A model generated the notes under the pieces. The model saw only the letters and a program-made list of their open reading frames with translations, had not been told where the DNA came from and did not search any database. Made by a program: the position numbers and the translations under genes. Below are positions 21,688-33,605 of a stretch of 64,000 nt of DNA, piece by piece (within the stretch, counting starts at the first letter, position 1; the number at the start of each line of letters is the position of its first letter). Origin of the DNA: Lunularia cruciata (Eukaryota > Streptophyta > Marchantiopsida > Lunulariales > Lunulariaceae); assembly GCA_948567375.1 (NCBI GenBank), contig OX419761.1, positions 42,720,501 through 42,784,500 on the forward strand, written 5' to 3'.

Positions 21688-23191
21688 TGTCTCAAAGAAA
21701 GATCATAGAATAATTTTTGAAGTGGCAAGAAGCATGTTGCTTTCTAGAAAGCTGCCTAGAGAATTATGGGCACAAGCAATGAAAGCTTCTACAAATGTTT
21801 TGAAGAGATTTTTAGAGAAAAATCCTTACAAGCTTTGGCATGGAAAAAGCCCAAAAGTTGTACATTTGAGAGCTATTGATTGCTCAATCTTTGTGTACAC
21901 ACCAAAGAGTTTGAGAAAGAAGTTTGATCCAAAGGAACAAGAGCATTCTTTTTGTTTTATATAGCTTAGAATCTTAAGCCTTTAGATGGTGGGATAAGAA
22001 GAAGAACAAGATTTGTGAAAGTAGTGATGTCATGTTCAGATAAGAGCAACTTGATCATTGAAAATTATGGATGTTGAACCTAGATGCATATTATTTTCCA
22101 AAGAGTGATGGAGAGCAAGCAAATATAAGAATGAACATTAATTAGATAAAAGTGGATGGAGAGTTTCCACAAGCTTCTACAGAGTCTACAAAAGATGCTT
22201 TAGAAGAATTCACAAGTGAGACTAGCATTTTTGCACTTCAAGAAGAGAGTGAGTGCAATCAAGAGGTTGATTTGAAAATGAGCTCAGCTTCAACCCCTCA
22301 AGATAGCAAAAATTATAGAGGTATGAGAATGAGAAGAACACCACAAAGACTTGGTGAGTTGAATTACGGTGGGACATCTTATGCATAGATTGTTGTAGCT
22401 AACATTGAAGAAGGAGATGTGAATATAGATCTTGTTCATGTCCAAGATGCATTGCAATCATGAGTGTGTGAAGGCCATGGATGAAGTTGAATTGAAGTTC
22501 AAGTCATTGAAGCAGAACAAGACTTGGATGCTAACAACATTGCTAGAAGGGAGAAAAGTGGTAAAATGTAAGTGGTTTAATAGAACCAGGCTAGATGCTA
22601 AGTGCAACATCTCAAGGCATATGGCAGGACTTATAGACAAGGGATATTCACAACTTGCAAGAATTGCCTATGAGGAGACATTTGCTTCGGTAGTGAGATT
22701 TGATTCTATCAAATTGTTCTTTTGTTAGTTATAGTAGAAGATATAGAGATATCACAACTTAACATCAAGATAATGTTTCTTAATGGAGATATGCATGAGA
22801 AATTTACATGGAGCACCCACAAGGATAGAAAGAAGAAGGGTGTTTGCAAATTGTTGAATAGCCTTTATGGCTTGAAGCAAGCCTTAAGGAACTTGAATTG
22901 AAATTTTGATGACTTTTTATTGAACAATGACAACAATGCAATGTCACTTCTACCACACAGGCACAGTACATAACATCATGTTTAGCTGCAATGGAAACTT
23001 CCACAAGAGAACCAAGCACATAAAGATCCATTATCACTGTGTGAGAGATCATCAAGAAAAAAAAAAGATCTATTTCAGCTACATCAACACCAAAAATCAG
23101 ATTGTAGATATTTGTATGAAGCTTTACCAAGAGATAAGTTTTGTAAGTTTAGAAGTTTGATTAAAGTACTACTATTCCTTCAGAGTGGGAA
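21688..23191 (+). pseudogene. Ty1/copia fragment E1: integrase end, RT start, RNase H end
   Basis: Integrase end at 21690-21960 (A-R-S-M-L-L-S-R-K-L-P, L-W-A-Q-A). The linker at 22152-22388 ends near a T-P-Q-R-L-G-E-L motif. RT start is at 22432-22728 (N-K-T-W, V-K-C-K-W, K-G-Y-S-Q, Y-E-E-T-F-A). The RNase H end (Q-A-Q-Y-I-T...A-A-M-E) is near 22950. The middle of RT with the D-D motif is missing. A polypurine-like cagagtgggaa ends the fragment. It starts directly at the end of B1. Confidence 0.85.
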
Positions 23192-23700
23192 TGTTGAATT
23201 TAAATTTCAGATGGTAGTACATGAGGCATGTGGTAATTGTGATTGATATAGCTTGTATTGAATACTATAGTTGCCAGGGTCTGCACATAGAACCAAATGG
23301 TAGCACTAGTCAGGTTAGATATAGGTCTTACCTTTCAATAAGAAGCATTCTTAAGAAAACTTGAGAAATAGTTTAGGGTGCCAGGGTCTGCACATAGAAC
23401 CAAATGGCAGCAATAGTCAGATTATATAGGTCTTACCTTTCAATAAGAAGCATTCTTAAGAAAACTTGAGCATAAGTCATGATAGGCAAGACCAAATAGC
23501 ACACTAAAATGTTCCATTAGTTTAGAACATGCATACTAACATGTAGATATTCCATTTTTCAATTCATGTAACTAGATTTGTAATAAGAGGAAGTCTGTAA
23601 AATGCTTTGAATGTCTTTTGGTGTTTCTTGTGTTCTTTAATTGATGTGCAGATTTGTACCAATTCCAGTTCACGTGACCGCTTTTAGCAACAATACGGTA
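23192..23700 (+). repeat. Probable 3' LTR of copia E1
   Basis: Starts TGTTGAATTTAAA right after the polypurine-like run, the usual start of a plant copia LTR. The far end cannot be placed, because no second copy is in the window; about 23700 is a guess from the change in sequence character. Confidence 0.5.
23272..23470. repeat. Tandem ~93-bp repeat inside the copia LTR
   Basis: Units 23272-23365 and 23379-23470 share tgccagggtctgcacatag at one end and agaaaacttgag at the other, with a 13-bp gap. Confidence 0.92.
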
Positions 23701-25214
23701 AAGATGTCAATTAAGTGGCCTCTCATAAAAGAAGTTGCACAGGGCGTGCTAATTTATGAAAGCACATTCTGAATTGGTTACTTAATTTAAAAAATGTTTC
23801 TAGATTCAAGTCTCAAGCATAAATTTCTTATATTTCATTTCTGAGAACCATATCTGTCTCCTCTACTGTAGTTCAATAATTCGTAGTGCCTTGTCGGTAT
23901 GATCATGTAAGTCCACATTCTTTAAGGAATCGAAATTTGGACGCATAATGAAGAATTCATACAGCGAGATTTTGGAAACGCATGGAGTCATCTTGTCAAC
24001 CTATTTCAAATTAGGCTGTCTGGCAAGGGTGGCAAGTAAAAGATTTTAATTAGTGTTTCGTAAGTTACTTCTTAATAGATAACCAACACAATATAAATAT
24101 CACCAACGTAGACCACTCCCATTAGTAATTAGACAACTGCAAGCGAGGTCACAAAGATCAATCCTACAAAGTAAAAGATCTAGATAGAGAAAACTCTAAC
24201 GCAAAAGCCATGAAGTTTTTTATGTCATACTTTCTTTCAATTTAATGTAACTATTTATTAAGTACTATGATAAAATAAAAAGAGAATCACTTTTTTCCCA
24301 CGTATGATATTTTCCCAATTATTCCTCTTCTAGTTCTAGTGGAGAGAAAATTCAATTTTCCTTTTGGCTTATTTCGATATGCCAGCATTTTTTGCTTTCT
24401 AATTGAAATTTTTTTCTCCTCGCAACTTCCTCTCTTACTTTACTTAAACAATGGTACCTGTTCTTCGGTAATACACCACCAACATACCTCGATGTTTGGA
24501 GAAGGTTTCTACGTCTAGCTTGCTAATAGAAATGGAAGATAAACTATGTACTGCATGTGAAAATTCAAGTTAAATTTCGATGGAAGAAACACTTGTATGG
24601 CTAAAGATCGTCGTAGATCCAGCCACGGACTAAACTCAATTGAAGCCATTCCGTTCAACGCATGCAAACTTCATCAGGACGACTTGTGAATGACGATGAC
24701 AATAAGGACGAAAGTCATCTGTTGGCTTGATAGAATTCGTCGCTTTTCTTTCAAAATATGGAACAGCTGGAAGCTTTCAAAGCATGTGTGATATCTTCCT
24801 ATACTAAATTATAAAGAGAGTTATAAAGAGAATGGTTTTACTGACTTCCAGTAGCTTGTGGTCCCCCACCAGACATAAACTAAATTTCGAATTCAAGGAA
24901 TGAGGTTGTTTGCCAGGAGAGGGGATATTAGTCTATCTAGTTCTTTGACGAGCTCTAGAACACTAATGATTGCTGCTGACACGACCATTCTCTTGAAGGA
25001 AAAGGAGTGGACAAGAATTGTAAAAATATTTGAATGATACTGGAGAGATGAATGCCATTTTATATTTCTTGAGATTGTGGCCTAATAATATCTTCCAACA
25101 TATATATGTGTACTGTTTACACTCCGTTGTCTGCGTGCAGTGTCCGACAATAGGCTACAGCAAAGAGCCCGTCGAGTTTTATCTTTTATCTTCTGTCCAT
25201 GGTGTGCCACCTTT

Positions 25215-25621
25215 TTAACCCTTTGCTTTAGCTGAAGCGGCAATATCTTGACGTCTTGACTCATCTGCCCTTCGTCCTTGAGGTTTTCCAAAGAACTTGA
25301 ACAGAGAAAGTTTAGCTTTTCTTGCTTTCTCCCTTCGAGGATCTCCGGAATAATGTCCTGAATCGAATGTAATGTGTTCATGCGATTCGAAGATCGGACC
25401 CACATTTCCAGGAGAGACAAGAACTGTACGTTTTATTAATTTACAGGAAAAGGAGATCTTGAACAGATTGCCACCCAAGGAATCAGGATTCTATAAATCT
25501 GGGGAGGATTGAGAACGAGTTCATGATAAACCACAAGGTTTTGTGTGGTAGTCTGTTCTTCGACTTTGATTTGAATAACTTGACCATGTTTAATGATGGT
25601 CCTAGTCCCTCTGTCCAACAT
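25215..25621 (-). other. Two overlapping small ORFs, possible remnant gene
   Basis: Frame one (25621-25436, 61 codons, ATG) and frame two (25478-25215, 87 codons, opening at a TTG) overlap. Frame two ends in a basic stretch with H-I-T-F-D-S-G-H-Y-S-G-D-P and L-F-K-F-F-G-K, which looks more protein-like than random sequence. A short cgtacag before ttcttg could be a splice acceptor. I do not recognise the product. It could be a small host gene, a frameshifted pseudogene or chance. Confidence 0.25.
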
Positions 25622-26270
25622 TAGCTACCTTAGTTACCTGCTTTGCATAAGTAAACGCGCACCTTGGCCACGTCAATCGTGTAGATATCTACACATAAAC
25701 TCCTGTTTGCATCGTTAACCTGATTCAGACGGTTTATCGAAGCTGCAATAAAGCGCCTCTAATTTCATCAGAGGGGTTAATCAGTTACTCGCTGAAATCT
25801 TTTACCATCACTAGCAATCTCGTTCGTTTATTTCTCGGGCGAGGATCATTCTATTTCCTAAAATGGAGAAACAGATGATCCTGCCAATTTCGTCAATTGC
25901 CTAAGTCAATTCACGCGTGTAATCTTCACAACCCCGTGTATTCAAGAAGCTGGATTCAACCCACAGCTAGATTATGCCATCTACATAATTGACCAAAACC
26001 CTTTCTGGACTTGCGTGGTTTGAAGCCCAACAAAAAGACTCTCGAGCAATTTACTCGATTTATCTCATTTCGATGCGCTGTTTCCCTTCGTAGTACTGCT
26101 TGACAACGCTCTATGACAGGTTGTCTCTTTGACGGGCCTTCTTGGCCAGACATGTTTGGACGTAATACTCAAGGAAAACAGCACTCTCCTAGCAATAAGC
26201 CTTAATTTCCATGAGATGAAATTGGAAGTTAATTTCAGAATCTTATATCATATTCTTTTGAAATAACCTT

Positions 26271-26310
26271 TTCTGTATTGTACTGTACTGTATTGTACTG
26301 TACGTACTGT
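26271..26310. repeat. tactg/tattg microsatellite
   Basis: Five-base units (tactg, with tattg variants) repeat about seven times. A simple-sequence repeat in the host upstream region. Confidence 0.75.
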
Positions 26311-27651
26311 GCCGTCAAAGTAGAGGCCGATCTGATAATTCTACACTTAGTTCATAGGTCTGGACCCACATGTCTCAAATATGACGATTTCTTCCTCGGG
26401 AGGCCGGATAAAGGAAAACGACCATTTGAGTCAATAAGTACACAAACCTCCTGTCTAGTGAAGTCGTTGATCTGACGTGTAAAAGGATTCGGACTTTACT
26501 GCCATGAAAAAGCTTATCTCCTGATCGATAGTACAGTCCTTAAGTTTCATGTTCGTGCTAGCCAAGACTAAGTGCAACTCTAAAGACAACGATTGACGAC
26601 TGATGATTGTAAGATGTGACAAATCATTGGATTTAAAGGGGTTAAAGGGTTTAAAGGTTGGTGGTCCCACTCGAACACTGTGTGAGTCGATGGAAACAGA
26701 GCAGAGCAGTTCAGTCCAGTACTTGAACCATCAATATACTGATTACTGATTCTGTGATGTCCAAGCCTGCCTGCCTGAGTCCCTGCCAAACGGACAGTCT
26801 CCTGGGGTCAACAGCTGGAAGGTTCCTCGAAGAAGAGACAGGAGAACAGCTGGAATATTGAATGTCTTTATATGAAGCAGGTGCAGTACTATATTCGTAG
26901 AGGAGACGATAGTATAGAAGAGAAGTAGGTGAAGTGCAGGAGAGTCATTTAATAATGAATTATGATGAGCATGACTAAACTTCTTGTCGAAGAATTCGGA
27001 TGAGACACCCCCAGAGTTTTCTTTGTCGACTTCTCTGAATCTGAGTCTCAGGGCTGATCACCATATGGTTCTACCATACGGAGCGTGATTGAACGCCAAA
27101 GGAACTGGAACGAGTGCAGACTTTTCAGTGTCTCTTGATCAGCTGCCTTATGTGTGTGAATGGACCTGGTATCTGGAAGGTGTGAATTTGGCCATCGTGG
27201 GATGGATGCGCCTGGAATTTCCCAAAGGTTTTGAGGCTGAATTCATTCATCTGATGGCCTAATCTTGGAGATTTTCTAACAGGCGATCTTAGACGATTGA
27301 GAAACCTGCGCTCCTGTGCAGAATCTACTTGCACCCGTGCAACTCGCAGGAGCTGCAGTTGGTTTGTGGCCAGGACAATGTTCAACAGAATCTCGTCGAA
27401 ACTGCGGAATAGGTCGAGTAACGGCAATGTTCAGGTTCTTTCCATGGCCCCACTTCAAAGTCATATATCAAAGAGAAGAATTTGAAGTATGTATGAATAG
27501 GCCCTCATCTCTGTCCTTGTGTTCTGAGCACTACTGTAGTCAAGTTGGGCTGGCACTAGTGTGAGGAAAGAGCAGGTGGAATTGGTTGGATAAATTAGAT
27601 AATAACTACCTGTGTGAATGACAGAAAGACAAAAGCTTCGCATATGGAAAA

Positions 27652-30061
27652 ATGCAAAAGGATGATTTGGCCTCACAAGCGGAAGTGACGAACAACGAGT
27701 CCGGTAACCAGGTTCATTCTTTCTGGAAGGATGAAGAGGAAGAGAAGGGGGAAGCACGCAGTTCTTTTGCTGAAGTCATGTTCCCTGTCGATGACAAAGT
27801 CAACCAATCCAGATCGTATAGTGACAGTTATGGCGATCGGGAGGGAAGTGTGTCAGGCGATAGTTTTTCGCTTGACGAGCACACTAAAAGGAGTTTGCCA
27901 GGATCGTCTTCGCTTCAAGAACAGGACTTCAATATCGGACCAGCAATTTTACCCGAATATGATGATGCAGAAGAGGATTTCCTTAGGGAGTACGAGGAGT
28001 ACTTTGATCATCTGTCTGTTGACGCTATCAGGAAAGAGCAGTATCCAAAACTTGAATTGCAGCGGTTGGTCTATTTGGACTATGCTAATTGCGGCCTATA
28101 TTCATCATATCAGGTATATTGGCCAGCTAACTTGTAGAAAACACTGGTGGTTCCTAGTGGTATCCTTTACTGAAATCATTGCCATTACGTTTAAGTTTTA
28201 GCTTATTTCTGGAGTAATTGATAAAACGTAGACATTGAGGTCACTGGGAAGAGGAGAGGAGCTTGAGAGATGGTGCTGTTCCATACCCTAGATTTATGAC
28301 AGTAGTTCTCATGTCACTTTCTTACCCTCTACCAGTCCAGTCTTTTGCTACTTCAGAAACCTTGCAGTTAGGGGTCTAAACCATCCACCAGCTCATATGA
28401 TGCTCTTCGAGCCATTGCTGCAAGACTTGAGAAGCATTTGGGCAAAGAGTGCTGTGATAGGATAAACCGCGATTCTTGACTTTCCAGTCGATCTGAGGCC
28501 CTGCATAAGTACGCTCTGAATCTATCTCCGTAGCTAGTTGCCTGAACCTGGATAGCAAACGAGGATAGACACGAACCACACGAATTGAGTGTCTACCTTC
28601 CCATCGTTTAGAGAAGTTTTCATTGAGGAGTGGACGTTATAACAAGAGTTTCTTTAGCGATCATTTTTGGTTGCACTGCAGTCTTATGGAGAATGCTTCT
28701 GGTAGATCCAAATGGACTTGATGATGATGATGGTGGACAGTTTTGAGTAATTCTGAACTGTGTGCTGTCTGCTGTAGATTGAAGAGTACAGGAGGGTGTT
28801 GATGGAAGAAGGACCTTGTCTGGTGTCTGCAGAAACTGGTTCTTATCTTTCTAACCACGTCGCAGATGCACAAGATTATATTTTGCGGCTTTTCAATACA
28901 GAATTCGAAGGAGGCTCTTACACCATCATTTTCACCACTGGACAAGCGACGAGCTTTCGTCTGATGGGAGAGGCGTATCCGTTCCAAAGGAACACTCCAC
29001 TTCTGATATGCCAGGATAACCACGAGGTAATTCAGAACCTCATTGGCCCCGCTGTGGGAAGAGGAGCGAAAGCAGTTTTAGCCCCAATTGGTGAGTCGGA
29101 TCTTTCTTTACGGGCCTCAGAACTCCGAAAGCTCTTTGGAAGACAAGGACGCCAACGCAGCGCTGGGAGTGGAGGGCTTTTCGTTTTCCCTGCACAATCG
29201 TGCGCGTCCGGAGTACTTCATTCCATGAATTGGGTTGTTGAAGCACAACAATATGGTTGGCAAGTTATGGTTGATACCTCTACGTATTTACCGACAGGAA
29301 GGTTGGATTTAACTTTATATCAACCAGACTTTGTTTTGGGATCAATTTCACATCTGCTTGGCTACCCCTCAGGAATGAGTTTCATTCTGGTACGCAAAGA
29401 TGTATTTAGAGTGCAAAGGAACGGGGATCAACGAGTCAAATTCGTTCCTGTGGTGACTTCCTCGAGCAACCAGGAAAGAGACTGTGTTTTTGTGAACGAT
29501 GATAACGTACTCAACTCGTCGTCATTTGCTGCTGTTACTTCTGGCCTCGTGCACCTGGAAAACGTTGGTTATGAAGCTATAGAGAAAAGGGTGCGATCTT
29601 TATCTGCATGGTTGCTTCAAACCCTGCTTTCTCTCAAGCATAAGGGAGACCCAGGCTCGCCTCTCACTAGAGTGCACGGCCCCTTAAGCACAAGAAACAG
29701 GGGAAATATCATAGCCTTCAGTGTGCTTGACTCCACCGGGAATGAGTTCCCTTCAAGACTTGTACAGATACTAGCGGAGAAGAACAGCATCATCTTGGGT
29801 GCGGGCCAGCTATGCAGCCCAGGGTTAATAAACTTGTTACGGAAAGCACCTGAGAGGGCAAAGGACATAACTGTTTTCGACCAGCGGAGTAGAAGCTCAT
29901 CGGAAACTGGATTAATGCGTGTATCTTTGGGCCCTATGACCACGTTCCGAGATGTGTACAGGCTTGCGCAGTTCCTATCTCGTTTCAGGGATGAAGACTA
30001 CCTGTCAAGTGAGGCTATGGATTACTTCGAAGATAAGTCGGCAGAAAGACTTCAGAGGTAG
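27652..30061 (+). CDS. MoCo-sulfurase-like PLP-fold protein (two exons), Schiff-base Lys replaced
   Basis: Exons 27652-28113 and 28778-30061 give 581 residues. The ATG at 27652 is preceded in frame by a stop at 27619-27621. Residues 1-120 are acidic and Ser-rich. The fold starts near V-Y-L-D-Y-A-N-C-G-L (about 140-150). Asp320 in M-V-D-T-S-T-Y fits the PLP-nitrogen-binding Asp of class V aminotransferase folds, followed by R-L-D-L, P-D-F-V and L-G-Y-P-S-G, as in molybdenum cofactor sulfurases (ABA3, MOCOS). In those enzymes the block reads S-F-Y-K-x-F-G-Y-P-T-G; here it is S-I-S-H-L-L-G-Y-P-S-G, so His346 replaces the PLP lysine. Cys500 in Q-L-C-S-P-G matches the sulfur-carrying Cys of C-N-P-G. 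There is no C-terminal MOSC domain; the length is like the short plant paralogues of unknown role. Frames are intact and the codon mix differs from the repeats, so I take it as a live host gene. Confidence 0.88.
28114..28777 (+). other. Intron of the MoCo-sulfurase-like gene
   Basis: A 664-bp phase-0 intron with donor CAG|GTATAT and acceptor CTGTAG|ATT. Joining Y-S-S-Y-Q to I-E-E-Y-R restores the conserved start of the fold; without splicing the frame ends after seven more codons. The intron is host-like with no retroelement sequence. Confidence 0.85.
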
Positions 30062-31214
30062 CTGGAGTTGGTTAAAGGAAGGTTTTGGAGCCGAACTTCT
30101 GTCAGTGTAAGTTTGACCAGCAACGAACCCAACAAGGGAAACAAGGAGCTAGTCTCGCGGTAAACAGGCCTTCATCGCTTCTTGTCTCCTTTCTTGTAAC
30201 TTGATTGACATGGTATCAGGAAATAGTAATTCCATCTGAATACACATCTAGAGGATATCTCTTGAGCTGGAAGTATGTGATTACTGCCACAGGATTAAGA
30301 AGTGCTTCACTTCAGAGGCTCAAGAACGTAGAACACATGATACAGATACCAGGGGAGGTACTTCTCCCTTAAGTGTAATTAAAGCGCGGACTCATCCTTA
30401 AATTGTAAGCAAAAGTAAGATGTTTACGTACATCCTGAAGTGCGAAGTGTCCTGTCCAAGAAACAGCTAAAGAAAAATGATTTCCACATTGTCCAGTGCC
30501 TTGGTAGAAGATTTAAAGTAAAGGAACCAAAGGGTTATTTAGAGAGAGCAAGAGAGCAGGGCAGGCATCGGGACTTAGACTAGCATAAGGAGCAGTTCAT
30601 AAACATTGAGGCTTGGATAATTCTTGATGAACGGAAAACAGTGTGATAACTAACACGGACCAAAGTTGTGATAAATCAAAACTGCACCAAGGCCCTGCAG
30701 TCGGTCCCTTTCATAGAGCTAGTCAGACCCAACGATTTTCGGATTAGACTGCTGCTCTGCCCACGGTGCTGGTAAACTAACAGCAGTTGTGATTGCTGTG
30801 TCTTTCCAAGAGTTGTCACGGATTCTATCGATGTGGCCCAACTCGGTTCTTAAGGAACCGCTTACAGGATGATGAAAAAGTCATGCTTGTTAGGAATTTC
30901 TGTCCAGATAATTGACGCAATAGCACTCGTACATACACCATTCACTAAACATCGGGGACACCAGGATATATCATAGTTCACTTTCTGTCTCGGAAGCTAT
31001 ATCCACCTCCGAACTTTCATGACTGCCTTGCATACTCTTGACTGAGTACCATATTAACACCCTGACTTAAGGCATGTTCTGCTCTTGGCTGCCCCGGCCA
31101 TCAATATAACACTCAACACTCAGTCATAGCTCGAATAGCAAGTCATATTTAACTATCTACACCTTGGCTTGTATTCTATCTAGTCAATACAATCTCTAAA
31201 AACTATTCAGCTGC
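30062..31214. other. Downstream region of the host gene, no further gene seen
   Basis: Holds the 3' untranslated region and intergenic sequence. I see no clear AATAAA signal; attaaag near 30379 is the nearest. No open frame here resembles a gene. The copia coding remnant begins near 31215. Confidence 0.45.
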
Positions 31215-33208
31215 ATTATCCTGATGAGCAACAGCAAACGCAGAGCAAGTTCATGCATAACTTGAACTTCTCAACAGTAACCGGTATAGTTTAACATATC
31301 AGTTGCATTAACCTCTATGGCTATCTTTTGCAAATTAATCTCTCCATTTGTCATCTGATAGAATGATGTCTCACATCAATATGCTTTGTTCTAGAATGTT
31401 AGACTTGATTCTTGGCCAAATGAATAGCCAACTTTATTGTGATAGCCAAAGGGCCCTTTGGCTGTCACAATAAAGTCTGCTATTCATTTTCAGTAGTCCT
31501 ACATCCTTGGCTCATCTTTGTAGCCATATTGCCTCTTTAGCAACCTCAATTATCGCCATATATTCTGCCTCTGTAGTTGAAAGAGCAACAGTGGACTAAA
31601 GAGTAGACTTCAAACTCACAGGACCACTAATAAGTATAAATATAAATCTTGTTGTAGACCCTCTCTTATCCAAGTTTCCCGCAAAATAAGAATCTACATA
31701 CCCTATAATAACTCCTTGGTCCTTCTCCACATCAAAGACAATGCAAATATTTATAGTCCCTTTCAAGTAATGAACTATCCACTTTCCAATGTTATTTCCC
31801 TAGATTTGACATATATCGACCCACAATACTCATGGCCTATGAGATGTCTAGTGTGGTGCAGACTATTGATACAATAACTCCCAACCGCACTAGCATAAAG
31901 AATATTTGACATTAATTTTCTCTCATCCTCATCTAATGGATACTATGCCAATAATATCTTGAAATGACTTGCCATTGGAGTGCTCATAGGTTTGGCCATT
32001 CTCCATGCCAATGCAAGTAATTTTTCCAAATTCTTCCTCTGCAATATCCACAATTCTCCCTTGCTCTTGTTCTGGTGGATTTCAATCCAAAGCCCACTCT
32101 TTGATGACCCTGGTCCTTCACATAAAACTCCTTACCAAGTTGTGCTTTTAATTTCTCCACCTCAACCATGTCCTCCATGACAATCAAAAACTCTTGGTCC
32201 ATGTAGCTTCTTGAGATACACACAAGAATCTGACTCGCTTCTTTTGTATCCATGATTCAACATACAAAACATCAAATGTCAGGTACCATAGGCTTGGACT
32301 TTGCTTCAATCCATATAATGATTTTAGTAACTTGCAAACTAGGTTCTTATACTTTGATACCACAAAACCTTCAAGTTGATGCATGTAAATCTCCTCCTCC
32401 AATTCTCCATGTAAAAATAAAGTTGTAACATCTAGTTGCTCCAACTCCAAGTTATACCATGTAACTATTGCCAATAATCCACTAATTGAAGAGATTTTTA
32501 CCAATTGTGAAAATATATCATTGAAGTCAATACCTTCCTTTTGGCTATAATCCTTTGCTACAAGCCTTGCTTTGTACCTATCTCAACCTGCTTCTAGAAG
32601 TCCTTCTTTCTCCCACTATATCTATATGCAACCATTTGCCTTCTTTCATATAGATAATTTTATAAATTTCCAAGTTTAATTTTGGCCAAAGACTTCATCT
32701 CCTCATGCATTGCATTGTGCATCTTTGGCACTCTTGATCTTGCATTGCTTCCTTATATAAAGAAGGCTCACCATTCTCTATAGGAAGAGTATAGGCTACA
32801 AATGAATCAACAAATCTCTTTAGAGGACTTCTATCCCTATTTGGATACCCACATTCATGTATAACTTTTGGACTTTCCTCTTTTGATGGATCACTTAGGA
32901 GATCTACAAGAGGTGAGATATCTTCACTTCCAACATCAAACTCTATCTTAATATTGGATTTAATTTATTTTTACTTATCTTTAGATATATTAATCATCTC
33001 ATCATCATACTAGCCCCATCAAATACTTCATCTTTATTCACAACAAGGAAGCATCTTTCTAAATCCTATAATCTATATCCCTATATATCCTTCACATATC
33101 CTAAGAATATACATTTTCTAGATTTGGGATCTAACTTTGTACTTTGCTCTTGTAGGATATGAACACAATTTCTGCATCCAAACACTCTAAGTGAAGAGTA
33201 ATCTACAA
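31215..33208 (-). pseudogene. Ty1/copia fragment E2, left part (integrase end, RT, RNase H)
   Basis: On the minus strand: S-L-R-V-F-G-C at 33200, then K-C-I-F-L-G-Y near 33100. RT follows at 32504-32184 (E-L-E-Q-L-D-V, F-L-H-G-E-L-E-E-E-I-Y-M, S-L-Y-G-L-K-Q), and RNase H near 31600 with S-T-T-E-A-E-Y and T-K-H-I-D-V-R. The catalytic Y-V-D-D block falls in the poorly kept stretch 32180-31980. It continues at 46916 on the far side of D2: the peptide T-H-Q-L-V-D-Y-S-S-L-R-V-F-G-C is rebuilt exactly when D2 and one TACAA are removed. Confidence 0.88.
31418..31489. repeat. 72-bp near-perfect palindrome in copia RNase H
   Basis: Arms of 36 bp with no spacer meet at gggccc (31451-31456) and differ at three positions. 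The outer parts match the copia RNase H sequence read in both directions around the Y-C-D-S-Q motif, so the palindrome is an inverted duplication of element sequence. Confidence 0.92.
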
Positions 33209-33605
33209 TGTAAAAGACCAAAAAGAGAAATAGGAGATGGAAGATAAGAATGAAAGTCACATTGGAAATGCTCAAGTGAGGAAAACTCCAAATGCCTAGC
33301 TTGAGCTTGGCTTTGGTATTTATAAGCAACCTAGGTATAATGTTTTAGAGAAGTTTACAACGTTTTCTTTCTAAAAGTTGCCTTATTTGGAGTGCAAGCA
33401 AAGCTAACCATTGGCGTGGCATACAAGTTACTCTCCCCTTGCAAAGTTCTTAGAAGCTTCTTGAGTGCTTCTAGATATTCTACCCACAAGCTTCTTAGAT
33501 GCTTTTAGAACATTCTTTGCTAGTTCTACTTCCTTTCTACTACATTTAGCTCAAGCTACTAACTCATCATTCTACTAACCTATTTATTAACTCCATATTA
33601 TTACA
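33209..33605 (-). repeat. D2 3' LTR
   Basis: A 397-bp LTR with TGTAATAATATGG and TTTTACA ends on the minus strand, preceded by the purine run AGTAGTGGGAGGATA. It contains paired GAA/TTC units (33452-33461) of heat-shock-element type, but the perfect three-unit form found in other D LTRs has one mismatch here. Confidence 0.92.

Larger units (their letters stand above)
23701..27651. other. Repeat-poor upstream region of the host gene
   Basis: About 4 kb with no retroelement reading frames and a visibly more mixed base composition than the surrounding repeats. It holds short direct repeats (ataaagagagttataaagaga near 24810), a tactg-rich microsatellite near 26270 and a TATA-like tttatatga near 26870 that could serve the gene at 27652. 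I see no tRNA or rRNA. The promoter is not fixed by any strong signal. Confidence 0.5.

Noticed and set aside
23192-23700. CRISPR-like reading of the two spaced repeats
   Set aside because: Only two long units in a plant copia LTR; no short repeat-spacer pattern.
27731-28201. 156-codon open frame overlapping exon 1 of the host gene
   Set aside because: It is in another frame of the MoCo-sulfurase-like exon, which has the recognisable fold; composition is not protein-like.
28376-29023. Minus-strand open frames over the intron and exon 2
   Set aside because: Antisense shadows of the host gene with no recognisable domain.
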